The notes: generated by a model not told the origin, from the sequence alone. A stretch of DNA of 9,502 nt from Actinomycetota bacterium (GCA_003168295.1 PMST01000213.1:1-9502), one strand, 5' to 3'. Shown: positions 1 to 7,130, numbered from the stretch's first letter. Translations and numbers: made by a program.

Positions 1-368
1 TGGCTGCCGACCGATTGCGCCTTGGCGTCTGCCGCGTTCAGGTCGGCGCGAAGCTCGGCCTCCAGGGCGGCGAGCGCGTCGCCGTCCAGATGCCGGGGGG
101 ACACGTTGATCTCGAGGTTGAACTGCCCGACCTCGGTCGCCCAGGCCGGATCGGCGATCGCCTCGAGCACGTCGTCGTTCCGCATGGAGGGCATCCCGCG
201 GTCGTCGACCAGGTTCAGCTCGATCTCCTGGCCCACCGTCGACGGATGTTCGTCGAACAGCCGCTCGCGGAGCATCCGGGCGAAAACGTCAAGCGAGCGC
301 CGCAACTTGTCCCGGTAGTTGCGCCGGTCCTCGCCGCTGATCTTGATGGCCTCGATGTCACGGCCCAT
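1..368 (-). CDS. GCS2-type glutamate-cysteine ligase-like carboxylate-amine ligase (N-terminal part)
   Basis: The gene runs off the left edge of the window, so only its first 122 codons are visible. I translated it from the ATG at 366-368. The start is supported by GGAGG (plus-strand cctcc, 374-378) five bases upstream. The visible protein begins MGRDIEAIKISGEDRR. It has the acidic motif GQEIELNLVDD at residues 46-56, and GQFNLEINVSPRHL at 81-94. Both resemble the glutamate- and metal-binding strands of the GCS2 (gamma-glutamylcysteine synthetase type 2) fold. Members ligate an amino group to a glutamate-like carboxylate using ATP in the cytoplasm. Many actinobacterial members have no proven substrate, so true glutathione or gamma-glutamylcysteine synthesis should not be assumed. 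It lies downstream of, and on the same strand as, the ATP-grasp ligase, but has its own candidate promoter. The family assignment is fairly sure and the substrate is unknown. Confidence 0.8.
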   Translation of the reverse strand, partial: MGRDIEAIKISGEDRRNYRDKLRRSLDVFARMLRERLFDEHPSTVGQEIELNLVDDRGMPSMRNDDVLEAIADPAWATEVGQFNLEINVSPRHLDGDALAALEAELRADLNAADAKAQSVGS

Positions 369-373
369 GGAGG

Positions 374-378
374 CCTCC
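374..378 (-). promoter_or_regulatory. Ribosome binding site of the GCS2-like gene
   Basis: GGAGG on the minus strand lies five bases before the ATG at 366-368 and fixes that start. It forms one arm of a 10-bp palindrome (GGAGGCCTCC, 369-378). The arms have no loop between them, so I do not infer a hairpin that hides the site. Confidence 0.6.
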
Positions 379-379
379 G

Positions 380-409
380 CTCGATGAGATAAACCTCGAT
401 GAGATAAAC
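380..409. repeat. Perfect tandem duplication of a 15-bp unit
   Basis: The unit ctcgatgagataaac occurs at 380-394 and again at 395-409 with no mismatch and no spacer. It lies directly upstream of the ribosome binding site of the GCS2-like gene and just downstream of a candidate -10 box. On the coding strand it therefore falls at the predicted transcription start or in the 5' leader. It is AT-rich compared with its surroundings. It could be a doubled operator half-site or a recent slippage duplication; the sequence alone does not decide. Confidence 0.9.
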
Positions 410-413
410 AGGC

Positions 414-441
414 GCTATACCCCTCTAGCCGCCTTATCCAA
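414..441 (-). promoter_or_regulatory. Candidate sigma-70-type promoter for the GCS2-like gene
   Basis: Reading the minus strand, TTGGAT (complement of 436-441) is followed after 16 bases by TATAGC (complement of 414-419), a moderate match to -35 and -10 boxes. It lies in the only clearly AT-richer stretch between the ATP-grasp gene and the GCS2-like gene, at a suitable distance from the ATG at 368. This is motif reading only; no transcript start is known. Confidence 0.35.
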
Positions 442-454
442 CACATTCGCACGA

Positions 455-474
455 CGCTGGCCCCGGCGCCAGCG
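455..474 (-). terminator. Possible hairpin terminator after the ATP-grasp gene
   Basis: The minus strand reads CGCTGGC, a six-base loop GCCGGG, then GCCAGCG: a perfect 7-bp GC-rich stem about 22 bases past the ATP-grasp stop codon. No U-run follows, which is common for actinobacterial terminators but weakens the call. With the candidate promoter just downstream, it would make the GCS2-like gene at least partly independent of the upstream genes. Confidence 0.4.
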
Positions 475-496
475 ACCACCCGCCAGCGCTTTCACC

Positions 497-1747
497 TCAG
501 GCCACCGCCAGCCGGGCGGTCTCGTCGCGGACCCACAGGCTGAGCAGCCCGCGCAGGTGCGCGATGAACTTATCCTGCTCGTCCACCGGGTACACCAGCT
601 GGACGGTCCGGATCAGCAGCTGGTCGAAGTCGGGGCCGGCCACCCAGTCCAGGACGATCTCGTCGAGCCGGGCCTGCCGGTCCGCCCAGAAATCCTGGTA
701 GCGCCGGGAGTCGAAGTAGGCGTCGGCGAGCTCGCGGTAGCCCTTGAGCTTCTCCTGGTATGACATCCCGGGCTCGTCCGCGATCGCGAAATACCGGTCC
801 GTCTCCAGGTCGAGCTTGGCCCGGCGACCCGTCACCAGCGCGAAGACGCACCACTTGACCAGCGCCTTCATGGCCCAGGGGAAGTAGTAGTGCAGGCTGG
901 TCAGGGCCACGTCCGGACAGGCGTTGGCGTAGTCGATCGGGTAAACCTCCCCGCCGGCGACCAGGGTCTCGCACGAGTTGAACTCCCACTTGAAGAACGC
1001 GTTGACCAGCCGGCCGATCGTCACCACCTCCGCCCCGTCCTGCGCGGACAAGAAGTTGTGGTCCACCGCGTAGCGCAGGTGCATGGGCTGGTCGGGCTGA
1101 AAGCGCATGACCATGGTCTCGGCCCCGATGGACAGCGACCGGGCGAACACGTCGTAGTCGACGGCCTTCTGCAGGTGCATGAGCATCTCGCCGCTGGCGT
1201 CGTAAGCGGCGTGCAGTTCCTCGGCGTTGCCGATGCGGGAGACGCCGCGCCAGGCACCGCCGTCGTAGGGCTTCATGAACAGCGGATAGCCGATCTGCTC
1301 GGCGATGGCGTCCAGGTCGAAGGGCTGGTTGTAGCGGGAGGAGGTGTAGGCGTAGCGGTTGTTGTCGAGCGGGTTCTTGTACGGCACGAGCACCGTCTCT
1401 GGCACCTTGAGGCCGAGCCGCATCATCGCGCAGTAGGCCGCGTGCTTCTCCATCGACTGGAAGGTGAACGGGCTGTTCAGCAGGTACACCCCGTCCATCA
1501 TCGCGACCTTCTTCAGCCACTCCCTCGGGTGGTAGTACCAGTACGCCAGCCGGTCGATGACCAGGTCGTAGCGGGGACGGTCACGCAGCCTGAACGGCTC
1601 GATGGTGATCCGCTCGCAGTCGAAGGTGTGGCGGCTGCCGCCGACACCCTCGACCGGGCCGAGCCGGAGCAAGATCTCCTCGAACGCCACCGGCCAGTCC
1701 TCTTCTGTGCCGAGCAGCAACCCGATGATGTGCCTGGTCGCGGTCAA
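497..1747 (-). CDS. ATP-grasp domain ligase (RimK-like carboxylate-amine ligase)
   Basis: The protein has 416 residues from a TTG start at 1745-1747. The open frame continues further upstream, but there it overlaps the esterase gene and gives non-protein-like sequence. The TTG has GGGAG (1755-1759 complement) seven bases upstream and follows the esterase stop after 16 bp. The N-terminal third (about 1-95) resembles a pre-ATP-grasp domain. The ATP-grasp core runs from about 96 to 300. It includes QIGYPLFMKPYDGGAWRGV, with candidate nucleotide-binding Lys159 and a glycine-rich loop at 163-168, and IDYANACPD (271-279), which resembles the metal-binding Asp/Asn strand. A helical tail follows. ATP-grasp enzymes activate a carboxylate as acyl phosphate and join it to an amine or thiol. 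The neighbours (GCS2-like ligase and two esterases) suggest a peptide or conjugate pathway. The substrate is not recognisable. No signal peptide is seen. Confidence 0.82.
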   Translation of the reverse strand: MTATRHIIGLLLGTEEDWPVAFEEILLRLGPVEGVGGSRHTFDCERITIEPFRLRDRPRYDLVIDRLAYWYYHPREWLKKVAMMDGVYLLNSPFTFQSMEKHAAYCAMMRLGLKVPETVLVPYKNPLDNNRYAYTSSRYNQPFDLDAIAEQIGYPLFMKPYDGGAWRGVSRIGNAEELHAAYDASGEMLMHLQKAVDYDVFARSLSIGAETMVMRFQPDQPMHLRYAVDHNFLSAQDGAEVVTIGRLVNAFFKWEFNSCETLVAGGEVYPIDYANACPDVALTSLHYYFPWAMKALVKWCVFALVTGRRAKLDLETDRYFAIADEPGMSYQEKLKGYRELADAYFDSRRYQDFWADRQARLDEIVLDWVAGPDFDQLLIRTVQLVYPVDEQDKFIAHLRGLLSLWVRDETARLAVA

Positions 1748-1763
1748 TGAAGGGCTCCCGTCG

Positions 1764-2507
1764 TCAACAGAATCTCGGCATGTGATGGGCCAGCTGGGCC
1801 TGCCAGGACGGCCAGTCGTGCGGGACGTCGTATCCCCACAGATCGGCTTCGTGCTTGATGCCCTTGGCGGCCAGCAGCGCGGCGAGTTGGTTCGTGCTCT
1901 GCAGCGCGCCGGTGGTGTCCTCCCACTGGCCCTGGCCGCAGACCAGCAGCAGGCTGACGTGGTCGCGCAGCCAGCCAAGGTGGTCACCGTCGAGGTTGCC
2001 GACGTAATCCACGGGGTTATTGAAATAGGCCTCGTGGCCGCGTTCACCCCAGCCGTTCCAGGACGACGGGTCATAGTTGCCGGAAAGGCACATGGCCAGC
2101 GGGAAAAGGTCGGCCCGCTTGAGCGCGAAATTGGCCGCGTGGAAGGCGCCCATGCTGCAGCCGAGGGTGATCACCTCGGTGGGGCCGCCGCAGTCCCGGT
2201 GAATCCACGGCAGCACATCGTCGATGATCCACGACTCGTACCGGCCGTGCCGGCGGGCCCGCTCCTCGAGCGGGATGTCCTGGTCGAACCAGGAGGCACC
2301 GTCGTAGCTGTCGACGCAGTAAAGCTTCAGCCGTCCGGCGTCGATCAGGTCGGCCACCGCGCCGACCATACCGAAGTTCTCGAAATCGGCGGCATGGCCG
2401 CGCGAGGAGGGGAACACCAGCGCCGGGCGCCCCCAGTGGCCGTAGCGGATGACGGTCCCGGCCGCGCCGATGGCCCCGGACCACAGCTCGGCCGCCTCAC
2501 GGTTCAT
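1764..2507 (-). CDS. Alpha/beta hydrolase, COG4947-like esterase family
   Basis: The protein has 247 residues from the ATG at 2505-2507, which overlaps the stop codon of the upstream esterase as ATGA and suggests translational coupling. A GTG two codons earlier (2511-2513) is possible. The fold is alpha/beta hydrolase: ALVFPSSRGHAADFENFGM (29-47), DSYDGASWF (66-74), the nucleophile elbow GCSMG with Ser118, CGQGQWED (190-197) as the likely acid region, and a late His230 in PHDWPSW. This matches the compact bacterial esterase family often described as esterase/lipase COG4947, which lacks a signal peptide and acts in the cytoplasm. The physiological substrate is unknown. Because it sits between a Fes-like esterase and an ATP-grasp ligase, hydrolysis or transfer of the product made by the ligases is a reasonable inference. 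Confidence 0.8.
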   Translation of the reverse strand: MNREAAELWSGAIGAAGTVIRYGHWGRPALVFPSSRGHAADFENFGMVGAVADLIDAGRLKLYCVDSYDGASWFDQDIPLEERARRHGRYESWIIDDVLPWIHRDCGGPTEVITLGCSMGAFHAANFALKRADLFPLAMCLSGNYDPSSWNGWGERGHEAYFNNPVDYVGNLDGDHLGWLRDHVSLLLVCGQGQWEDTTGALQSTNQLAALLAAKGIKHEADLWGYDVPHDWPSWQAQLAHHMPRFC

Positions 2508-3649
2508 CCGCACACCAGCCCGAGCAGCCGGGTCAGATACGGATCGAACGCGTCCCGCCAGGCGGTGTAGTTGTGCATGTCGGGTACCTCGTGCCACGCC
2601 ACCGGGTATCCCCTGGCCCGCAACCCCTGGGCCATCAGCCGGTTGTTGTCGACGTTCTCCTCGATCGCCCCGCAGGTCAGGGTCACGGGCACCGGCCGGT
2701 CCCGGTGGTTAGCGGTGCCGCGGGGAGCGCCGCGGGACAGGACGCTGGCCACGAACCGGACCACCCGCGGGTAATAGGGAAACTGCCGCTCATGAGCGTC
2801 GAACCGCGGGCAGAAGAAGCTGCCGGACTGCAGGAACAGCCCGTTGAACACCTGCGGGTAGCGGCAGTGAGCATGCAGCATGGCCAGCCCGCCCAGGCTG
2901 GTGCCCATACCGATCCGGACGCTGGTCGCGAGCCGGCGATCTAGGGCCGGGATGACCTCGCGGGCCAGGGCCCGGGCGTACCGCGGATTGGCCGAATACC
3001 AGGGATCCCGCGGGCCCGGGCTGAGCAGCGCGGCCCGCAGCCGGGGCAGCCAGCCGCCCGCCACCCCCGCCGCCAGGTAGCCGGTGAGGCGGGCCAGCGC
3101 GTCGTACTCCGGGCCGTCGTGCGCGACGAGCAGCGGGAGTTCGTCTTCATCGCGGGTGCCGGCCGGAGCCCACGTGCGCACCGCGATAGCGCCGTCGAGC
3201 GATCCGGCTGGCGCCTCGAAGGTAGCGCTTTGGCCGGGTTCGGCGTTGGCCGTGAGCCACCGTGGCGGCCGGTAGGACGGGAACTCAAGAACGCTCTTCG
3301 GGCCGAACGCACCCTGGACCTGCACCGGGTTACCTGGATCGGTAACCGTCTGGGCGCCGCCGTCGGGATAACGCAGCTCGAAGAGGTACTCCATCCGGGT
3401 CACCGGCGGCCGGGCGACGATCAGTTCCCAGTCGTCGCCGGCCCCGTCACGCGGGCCCGGGGCGGGGCGATCACTTGCGCCCGGGGCGGCCCGGTGAAAG
3501 TCGAGGAGGTCGCCGGGAATGCGGACATCCTGGCTCAGCCGGACGCCCGCGAGCCGGCGGCCGGGATCGGGGAACCGGAACGTCACGGCCGTGCCGTCTA
3601 CCCAGGCACTCGCCACGGGCTCCACTTCCGGTACTTCGATCACTCGCAC
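2504..3649 (-). CDS. Enterochelin-esterase-like (Fes/IroE type) alpha/beta hydrolase
   Basis: The proposed protein has 381 residues from a GTG at 3647-3649. The start is uncertain: another GTG lies at 3641-3643, a TTG at 3677-3679, and the frame stays open to 3769, where it would overlap the divergent gene. The N-terminal domain (about 8-130) is a beta-sandwich-like segment ending in the Fes-like signature around GPKSVLEFPSYRPP (116-129). The hydrolase domain (about 140-380) carries the elbow GTSLGG with Ser251, then LQSGSFF (273-279), an acidic or Asn cluster IEENVDNN (329-336) and His359 in DMHNYTAWRDAF. In known members this fold cleaves ester bonds of catecholate siderophores. No siderophore synthesis or uptake gene is visible here, so that substrate should not be assumed. 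It is the first gene of the minus-strand cassette and overlaps the next gene by 4 bp. Confidence 0.75.
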   Translation of the reverse strand: MRVIEVPEVEPVASAWVDGTAVTFRFPDPGRRLAGVRLSQDVRIPGDLLDFHRAAPGASDRPAPGPRDGAGDDWELIVARPPVTRMEYLFELRYPDGGAQTVTDPGNPVQVQGAFGPKSVLEFPSYRPPRWLTANAEPGQSATFEAPAGSLDGAIAVRTWAPAGTRDEDELPLLVAHDGPEYDALARLTGYLAAGVAGGWLPRLRAALLSPGPRDPWYSANPRYARALAREVIPALDRRLATSVRIGMGTSLGGLAMLHAHCRYPQVFNGLFLQSGSFFCPRFDAHERQFPYYPRVVRFVASVLSRGAPRGTANHRDRPVPVTLTCGAIEENVDNNRLMAQGLRARGYPVAWHEVPDMHNYTAWRDAFDPYLTRLLGLVCG

Positions 3650-3755
3650 ATCGTGCCTGGTCCACGCGGGAGATGACAATAGCGCATGGATCGCACCGCG
3701 CCGGGTAGCGGAGTGCTCACGGAAAACCTGGCTCAATCCGGATGGGGAGGCAATG
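3650..3755. promoter_or_regulatory. Divergent intergenic region
   Basis: About 106 bp separate the proposed starts of the Fes-like esterase (minus) and the 160-aa protein (plus). Promoters in both directions must lie here or just inside the genes. I found no convincing -35/-10 pair on either strand and no clear inverted repeat. The exact limits depend on the uncertain esterase start. Confidence 0.4.
3744..3750 (+). promoter_or_regulatory. Ribosome binding site deciding the start of the 160-aa gene
   Basis: GGGGAGG ends five bases before the second of two consecutive ATG codons (3756-3758). It ends only two bases before the first (3753-3755), which is too close for normal initiation. I therefore prefer 3756. 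Confidence 0.7.
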
Positions 3756-4238
3756 ATGCCCGCAGACAAGAGCCTGAGCGGCTATCTCACCGATCACATG
3801 GCGGGATCGGTCCTAGCAAGTGACCTGGCTAAACGCGGCGCCAAGCGCAACGAAGGCCCGATCGCGCTGTTCTTCGCCGATCTCAGCCGAGAGATCGAGG
3901 TCGACCGGCGGACGCTGGCCTCGGTGGCCGAGCAGTGCGGGGTCGACGCCAGCCCGCTGAAGGAGGTCGGCGCCGTGGTGGCCGAGCGGCTCAGCCGGTT
4001 CAAGCTCGACCAGCGGGTGACGGGCAGCCCGCAGCTGAGCCTGCTGCTCGAACTCGAACTGCTCTACCTGGGCATCGAGGGCAAGCACACCTTGTGGCGG
4101 ACCCTGGGCGCGCTGCCCGACCACGAATCCCGCCTGAGCGGGTTCGACTTCGACAAGCTGGCCCGCCGGGCGACCGAACAGCTCGCCGCCGTGGAAGAGC
4201 AGCGGCTGGCCGTCGCCGTGGACGCCCTGTCCGGGTGA
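3756..4238 (+). CDS. Conserved uncharacterised helical protein
   Basis: The protein has 160 residues from the second ATG of an ATGATG pair; the first would add one residue. It begins MPADKSLSGYLTDHMAGSV and is almost entirely predicted helix. Regular acidic and basic residues (DLSREIEVDRRTL, LLLELELLYLGIEGK) suggest a four-helix-bundle, ferritin-like arrangement. There is no signal peptide, membrane segment or Cys/His cluster. I recognise it as resembling a family of similar-length actinobacterial and proteobacterial hypothetical proteins, with no established function. It is followed after 67 bp by a HAD phosphatase on the same strand and is transcribed away from the esterase/ligase cassette. 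The composition matches its neighbours. That it is a real gene is well supported by the strong ribosome binding site; its role is unknown. Confidence 0.75.
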   Translation: MPADKSLSGYLTDHMAGSVLASDLAKRGAKRNEGPIALFFADLSREIEVDRRTLASVAEQCGVDASPLKEVGAVVAERLSRFKLDQRVTGSPQLSLLLELELLYLGIEGKHTLWRTLGALPDHESRLSGFDFDKLARRATEQLAAVEEQRLAVAVDALSG

Positions 4239-4305
4239 TTCCGGGGCCGCCCAAACACGCGGCGGCGCGGGCGCTTGAACCTGGCCAGCTGGGTAGCTGT
4301 GGGTG

Positions 4306-4980
4306 ATGAGCGAATCTGTGACGGCCGTGCTGTTCGACGTGGACGGCACCCTGGTCGACAGCAATTACCTGCTCGCCGTGACCTGGTGGGAATCGTTCAC
4401 CCAAGCCGGTTACGACGTGGCAATGGCCGACATCCACCGGGCCATCGGGATGGGTTCCGACCTGATGCTGGACAAGCTGCTTCCCGGCGATAGGGACACG
4501 GACCAAGACGACAGTCTCCGGACCGCGCACAGCGCGCTGTACTCGACCTACTGGACCCGGCTGAGACCGTTGCGCGGGGCGGCGGACCTGCTGCGCGCCT
4601 GCAAGAAACACGGCCTGAAGGTGGTGCTGGCCAGCTCGGCGGGTGAACCCGAGTTCAGAGCGCTGCGCGCCGCCCTGGACGCCGAGGACGCCATCGATGC
4701 GGCCACGTTCTCCGGTGAGGTCGAGCACAGCAAGCCAGCCCCGGACCTGGTTCGGGTCGCCTTGGACAAGGCCGGCGTACCGGCCGGGGAGGCCGTCTTC
4801 GTCGGCGACACGGTCTGGGACGTGCAGGCCGCCGCGAAGGCCGGGGTGCGCTGCGTCTGCTTGAAGTCCGGCGGCATCGGCCAGGGCGAGCTCGCGGAGG
4901 CGGGCGCGACCGATATCTACGATGGTCCCGCGGACCTGCTCGAGCATTTTCCTGGCGCCCTGCTCGGGACGGCGCGATGA
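4306..4980 (+). CDS. HAD-superfamily hydrolase (phosphoglycolate phosphatase-like)
   Basis: The protein has 224 residues from ATG 4306; a GTG immediately before it (4303) is an alternative, and neither has a strong ribosome binding site. All four HAD motifs are present. Motif I is FDVDGTLVD, with nucleophile Asp11 and acid/base Asp13. Motif II is the Ser of VLASSAG (about 110). Motif III is Lys143 in SKPAPD. Motif IV is VFVGDTVWD, with Asp168 and Asp172. The helical insert after motif I (about 18-90) is a C1 cap as in phosphoglycolate phosphatase and beta-phosphoglucomutase relatives. It should be a soluble, Mg-dependent phosphatase for a small phosphorylated metabolite, with the substrate not readable from sequence. 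It lies 67 bp after the 160-aa gene and probably shares its transcript. It converges with the phosphatase operon, with a 79-bp gap. Confidence 0.88.
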   Translation: MSESVTAVLFDVDGTLVDSNYLLAVTWWESFTQAGYDVAMADIHRAIGMGSDLMLDKLLPGDRDTDQDDSLRTAHSALYSTYWTRLRPLRGAADLLRACKKHGLKVVLASSAGEPEFRALRAALDAEDAIDAATFSGEVEHSKPAPDLVRVALDKAGVPAGEAVFVGDTVWDVQAAAKAGVRCVCLKSGGIGQGELAEAGATDIYDGPADLLEHFPGALLGTAR

Positions 4981-5059
4981 GCGGAGCGGGATGAACGGGG
5001 AGCGGTTCCTTCCCCAGGACGGGGCCGACAGCGAACTGCGACGCGGTGCCGTGTCCGTG

Positions 5060-7126
5060 CTACGCGACGGGGCTGGAGGTGTTCCTGGCGGCGCCGGTCC
5101 CGGCGGCTGACCCGCTGCCCTTGGGCAGGCGGCCTACTCGTACTGCCAGCATGGTCACGTCGTCGATGAGGTTGCCGCCGCTGAAGGCGAGCATGGCCTG
5201 GCGCATCGACGCGACCAGGTCGGCGGCCGTGGAGCCGGCCAGCCCGGCGAGCTCATCGGCCAGCCGGTCCTGGAAGTAGGTGTTGTTCGGGCCGCGAGCC
5301 TGGGCCACCCCGTCGGTGTAGAGAAACAGGACGTCGCCGGCGTCCATGGTCAGTTCCTGCGTGGCCGGCGAGGAGTCCGGGAAGAGCCCGAGCGGAAGGC
5401 CGCCGCCGTTCATCGTCCGGACCCGGCCGTCGGCCCGCAGCAAGATCGCGGCGGGATGGCCGGCGCTGCCGATGACCACCCGCAACTTGCCGTCCAGCCA
5501 GCTCAGGTGCGCGACATTGGCCGTAACGAAGCCGCCGTCAAGCGCGAACTCCTCGGCCAGCACGATCTCGTTGGCGCCGGCCAGCACCTCACCGGGGTCG
5601 GCGCAGCGACGTGCGAGGACCCGGATCGCGTGCCGGGCCGCGGCCGTCACGGCGGCCGCCTCTTCGCCCTTCCCGCAGACATCGCCGACGGCCAGGCCCC
5701 AGCCGTCGGGAGTCTGGTACACGTCGTAGAAGTCACCGCCGAGCTCCGGATCCTCGGCCGCGGCGATGTAGGTCGCCGCGATCTTCAGGCCGGGGATCTC
5801 CGGCATGCGCCGCGGCAGCAGGCTGGCGTGCAGCGCGTCGGCGGTATCGGACCGGCGCCGGAACGTGCGGTCCACCCGGATCGCCAGCGCCATCTGCTCA
5901 CCGAGCTCTTCGGTCAGCGCGAGGTCGGCCACCTTGAAATGCCCGTCGGCGGCCCGACGGACCAGGGTCAGCACGCCGTACCGGTTCTCGCCGTCCGCCA
6001 ACGGCACAGACAGGACGGAGGTGGCGTCCATCTTGACCAGCAGCGGCTCGCCGTCCAGGCCATCGCCCAGGACACCGGTGTCCTCCGCATGGGCGATGAG
6101 GGCCGAGCGCCCTGATTCATGCACGGTGCACGGAATGGCTGTGGCCTGCGGGTCGACGGCGGCGATGGCGCTGGTCAGCTCGGCCAGCCCGGCGTCGTCC
6201 GGCCCGAGCACGAACTGCCGCCGGAGCCGGTGCCTGCGCTCGAGGTCGACGATCACCCAGGTTTTGAGCTCGGCGGCGATCAGGCGGGCGCATCGCTGCA
6301 GGGTCCTGGACTCGCTGAAGCCCTGGTTCTCGAGCAGCAGCCTGGCCACCGCGGTGACCAGGTCAAGCCGCCGGGTGATGGCCTGAACGGCGCCCAGCCG
6401 GGCACCATCACCGCCCAGGCCGTCCGTATCATCCGCCGCGTCGTCACGGGCCGTTTCGTCACGGACCGTTTCGTCACGGGCCGTCTCGTCACGGGCGGGC
6501 TTGGAGGGGCGGGTGGCGGGCTTGGGGGGGTGGGCGGCGGTGTCGCGGGCGGCGGGGCGGACGGCGACCATGAGGGGATCGGCCTCGCCGCGGACGGCTA
6601 CGGTGCCGATGATCAGCTCGCTGGGTACCAGGCCGTCGGGGGCCAGCAGGCTGCACCGGATGCTGCGCTGCTTGCCGGTCCTGGCCACCGCGGTGAGCTG
6701 GGAGTTGACCGCGGCCCGGGACGGCAGGTTGACGAAGGCGGTGAACGGCCGGCCGGTGGCGTATCCGGGCTTGGCCCCGATCAGGTCGCCCGCCGCCTTG
6801 TTGACCCGCTGCACGGTGCCGTCGCGGGTGAGCAGGAACAACGGGACGGGCGCGAGATGGAACGCCGCTCGCAGCAAGCTGCGTTCGGCGTTGTCGCTGC
6901 CGCCGCCGCCCGGGTGCTGCTCTCCGGCGGCAGCGGCCGGGCCGGCGGGGGCGGCCCCGTTCGCCCTGAGCAGGTCGATGGCGCCTTCCAGCTCGGTGAA
7001 CGCGGCATCGAGCACGTCGACGGGTTCGGCGCCCGGCGACCTGGCCGCTTGCCGCAGCGCGGCGTACCGCGCTTCCAGCTCGGTGAGCTGGGTGTGCGCG
7101 GGAGGCCGTGCCGTTCGGTCCGTCAA
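5060..7126 (-). CDS. PAS-GAF-SpoIIE (PP2C-type) serine phosphatase
   Basis: The protein has 688 residues from a TTG start at 7124-7126, backed by AGGGAAGGA (7131-7139 complement) four bases upstream, which overlaps the stop codon of the preceding gene. Order: N-terminal helical, probably coiled-coil segment (12-55); Gly/Pro/Ala linker; PAS-like domain (about 82-190, with LFLLTRDGTVQRVN); charged linker with RDETA-type repeats (212-228); GAF domain (about 247-420); SpoIIE/RsbU-type PP2C domain (445-665). Metal-site residues are intact: GGDFYD with Asp465, GDVCGKG with Asp482, LYTDG with Asp605, DDVTMLAVR with Asp655/656. Family members dephosphorylate anti-sigma-factor antagonists, tuning sigma factor release; the target is not in this window. 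It is soluble, with no transmembrane segment. It is the last gene of the signalling operon, 11 bp after the receiver-phosphatase gene. Confidence 0.9.
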   Translation of the reverse strand: MTDRTARPPAHTQLTELEARYAALRQAARSPGAEPVDVLDAAFTELEGAIDLLRANGAAPAGPAAAAGEQHPGGGGSDNAERSLLRAAFHLAPVPLFLLTRDGTVQRVNKAAGDLIGAKPGYATGRPFTAFVNLPSRAAVNSQLTAVARTGKQRSIRCSLLAPDGLVPSELIIGTVAVRGEADPLMVAVRPAARDTAAHPPKPATRPSKPARDETARDETVRDETARDDAADDTDGLGGDGARLGAVQAITRRLDLVTAVARLLLENQGFSESRTLQRCARLIAAELKTWVIVDLERRHRLRRQFVLGPDDAGLAELTSAIAAVDPQATAIPCTVHESGRSALIAHAEDTGVLGDGLDGEPLLVKMDATSVLSVPLADGENRYGVLTLVRRAADGHFKVADLALTEELGEQMALAIRVDRTFRRRSDTADALHASLLPRRMPEIPGLKIAATYIAAAEDPELGGDFYDVYQTPDGWGLAVGDVCGKGEEAAAVTAAARHAIRVLARRCADPGEVLAGANEIVLAEEFALDGGFVTANVAHLSWLDGKLRVVIGSAGHPAAILLRADGRVRTMNGGGLPLGLFPDSSPATQELTMDAGDVLFLYTDGVAQARGPNNTYFQDRLADELAGLAGSTAADLVASMRQAMLAFSGGNLIDDVTMLAVRVGRLPKGSGSAAGTGAARNTSSPVA
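6442..6495. repeat. 15-bp in-frame tandem repeat encoding RDETA-like units
   Basis: Units begin with cgtcacgg at 6442, 6457, 6472 and 6487 (the last partial). They differ by one or two bases. On the minus strand they encode RDETA, RDETV and RDETA in the linker between the PAS and GAF domains of the phosphatase, followed by RDDAADD. The period is a multiple of three, so copy-number change would alter linker length without frameshift. Confidence 0.85.
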
Positions 7127-7130
7127 AAGG

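Noticed and set aside
15..392. Plus-strand open frames at the left edge
   Set aside because: The minus strand here encodes the GCS2-like protein with clear motifs, so the plus frames are shadows.
890..1750. Long plus-strand open frame opposite the ATP-grasp gene
   Set aside because: It is a Val/Gly/His-rich antisense shadow of a recognised gene, expected in GC-rich DNA.
1748..2074. N-terminal extension of the ATP-grasp frame to a 525-residue protein
   Set aside because: The extension lies entirely over the esterase gene and spacer and reads as Arg/Thr/Ser/Ala-rich shadow sequence. The TTG at 1747 has a ribosome binding site and fits the family start.
3650..3769. N-terminal extension of the Fes-like esterase to 421 residues
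   Set aside because: It would overlap the start and ribosome binding site of the divergent plus-strand gene and adds no family-like sequence. The downstream GTG is preferred, though still uncertain.
4981..5059. Bidirectional terminator between the convergent genes
   Set aside because: Only a weak five-base stem (GGGGA with TCCCC, around 4997-5016) is visible, not enough to call a terminator.
4992..5110. Short plus-strand frame (39 codons from ATG 4992) after the HAD gene
   Set aside because: It has no good ribosome binding site, is Gly-rich, and overlaps the 3' end of the convergent phosphatase gene.
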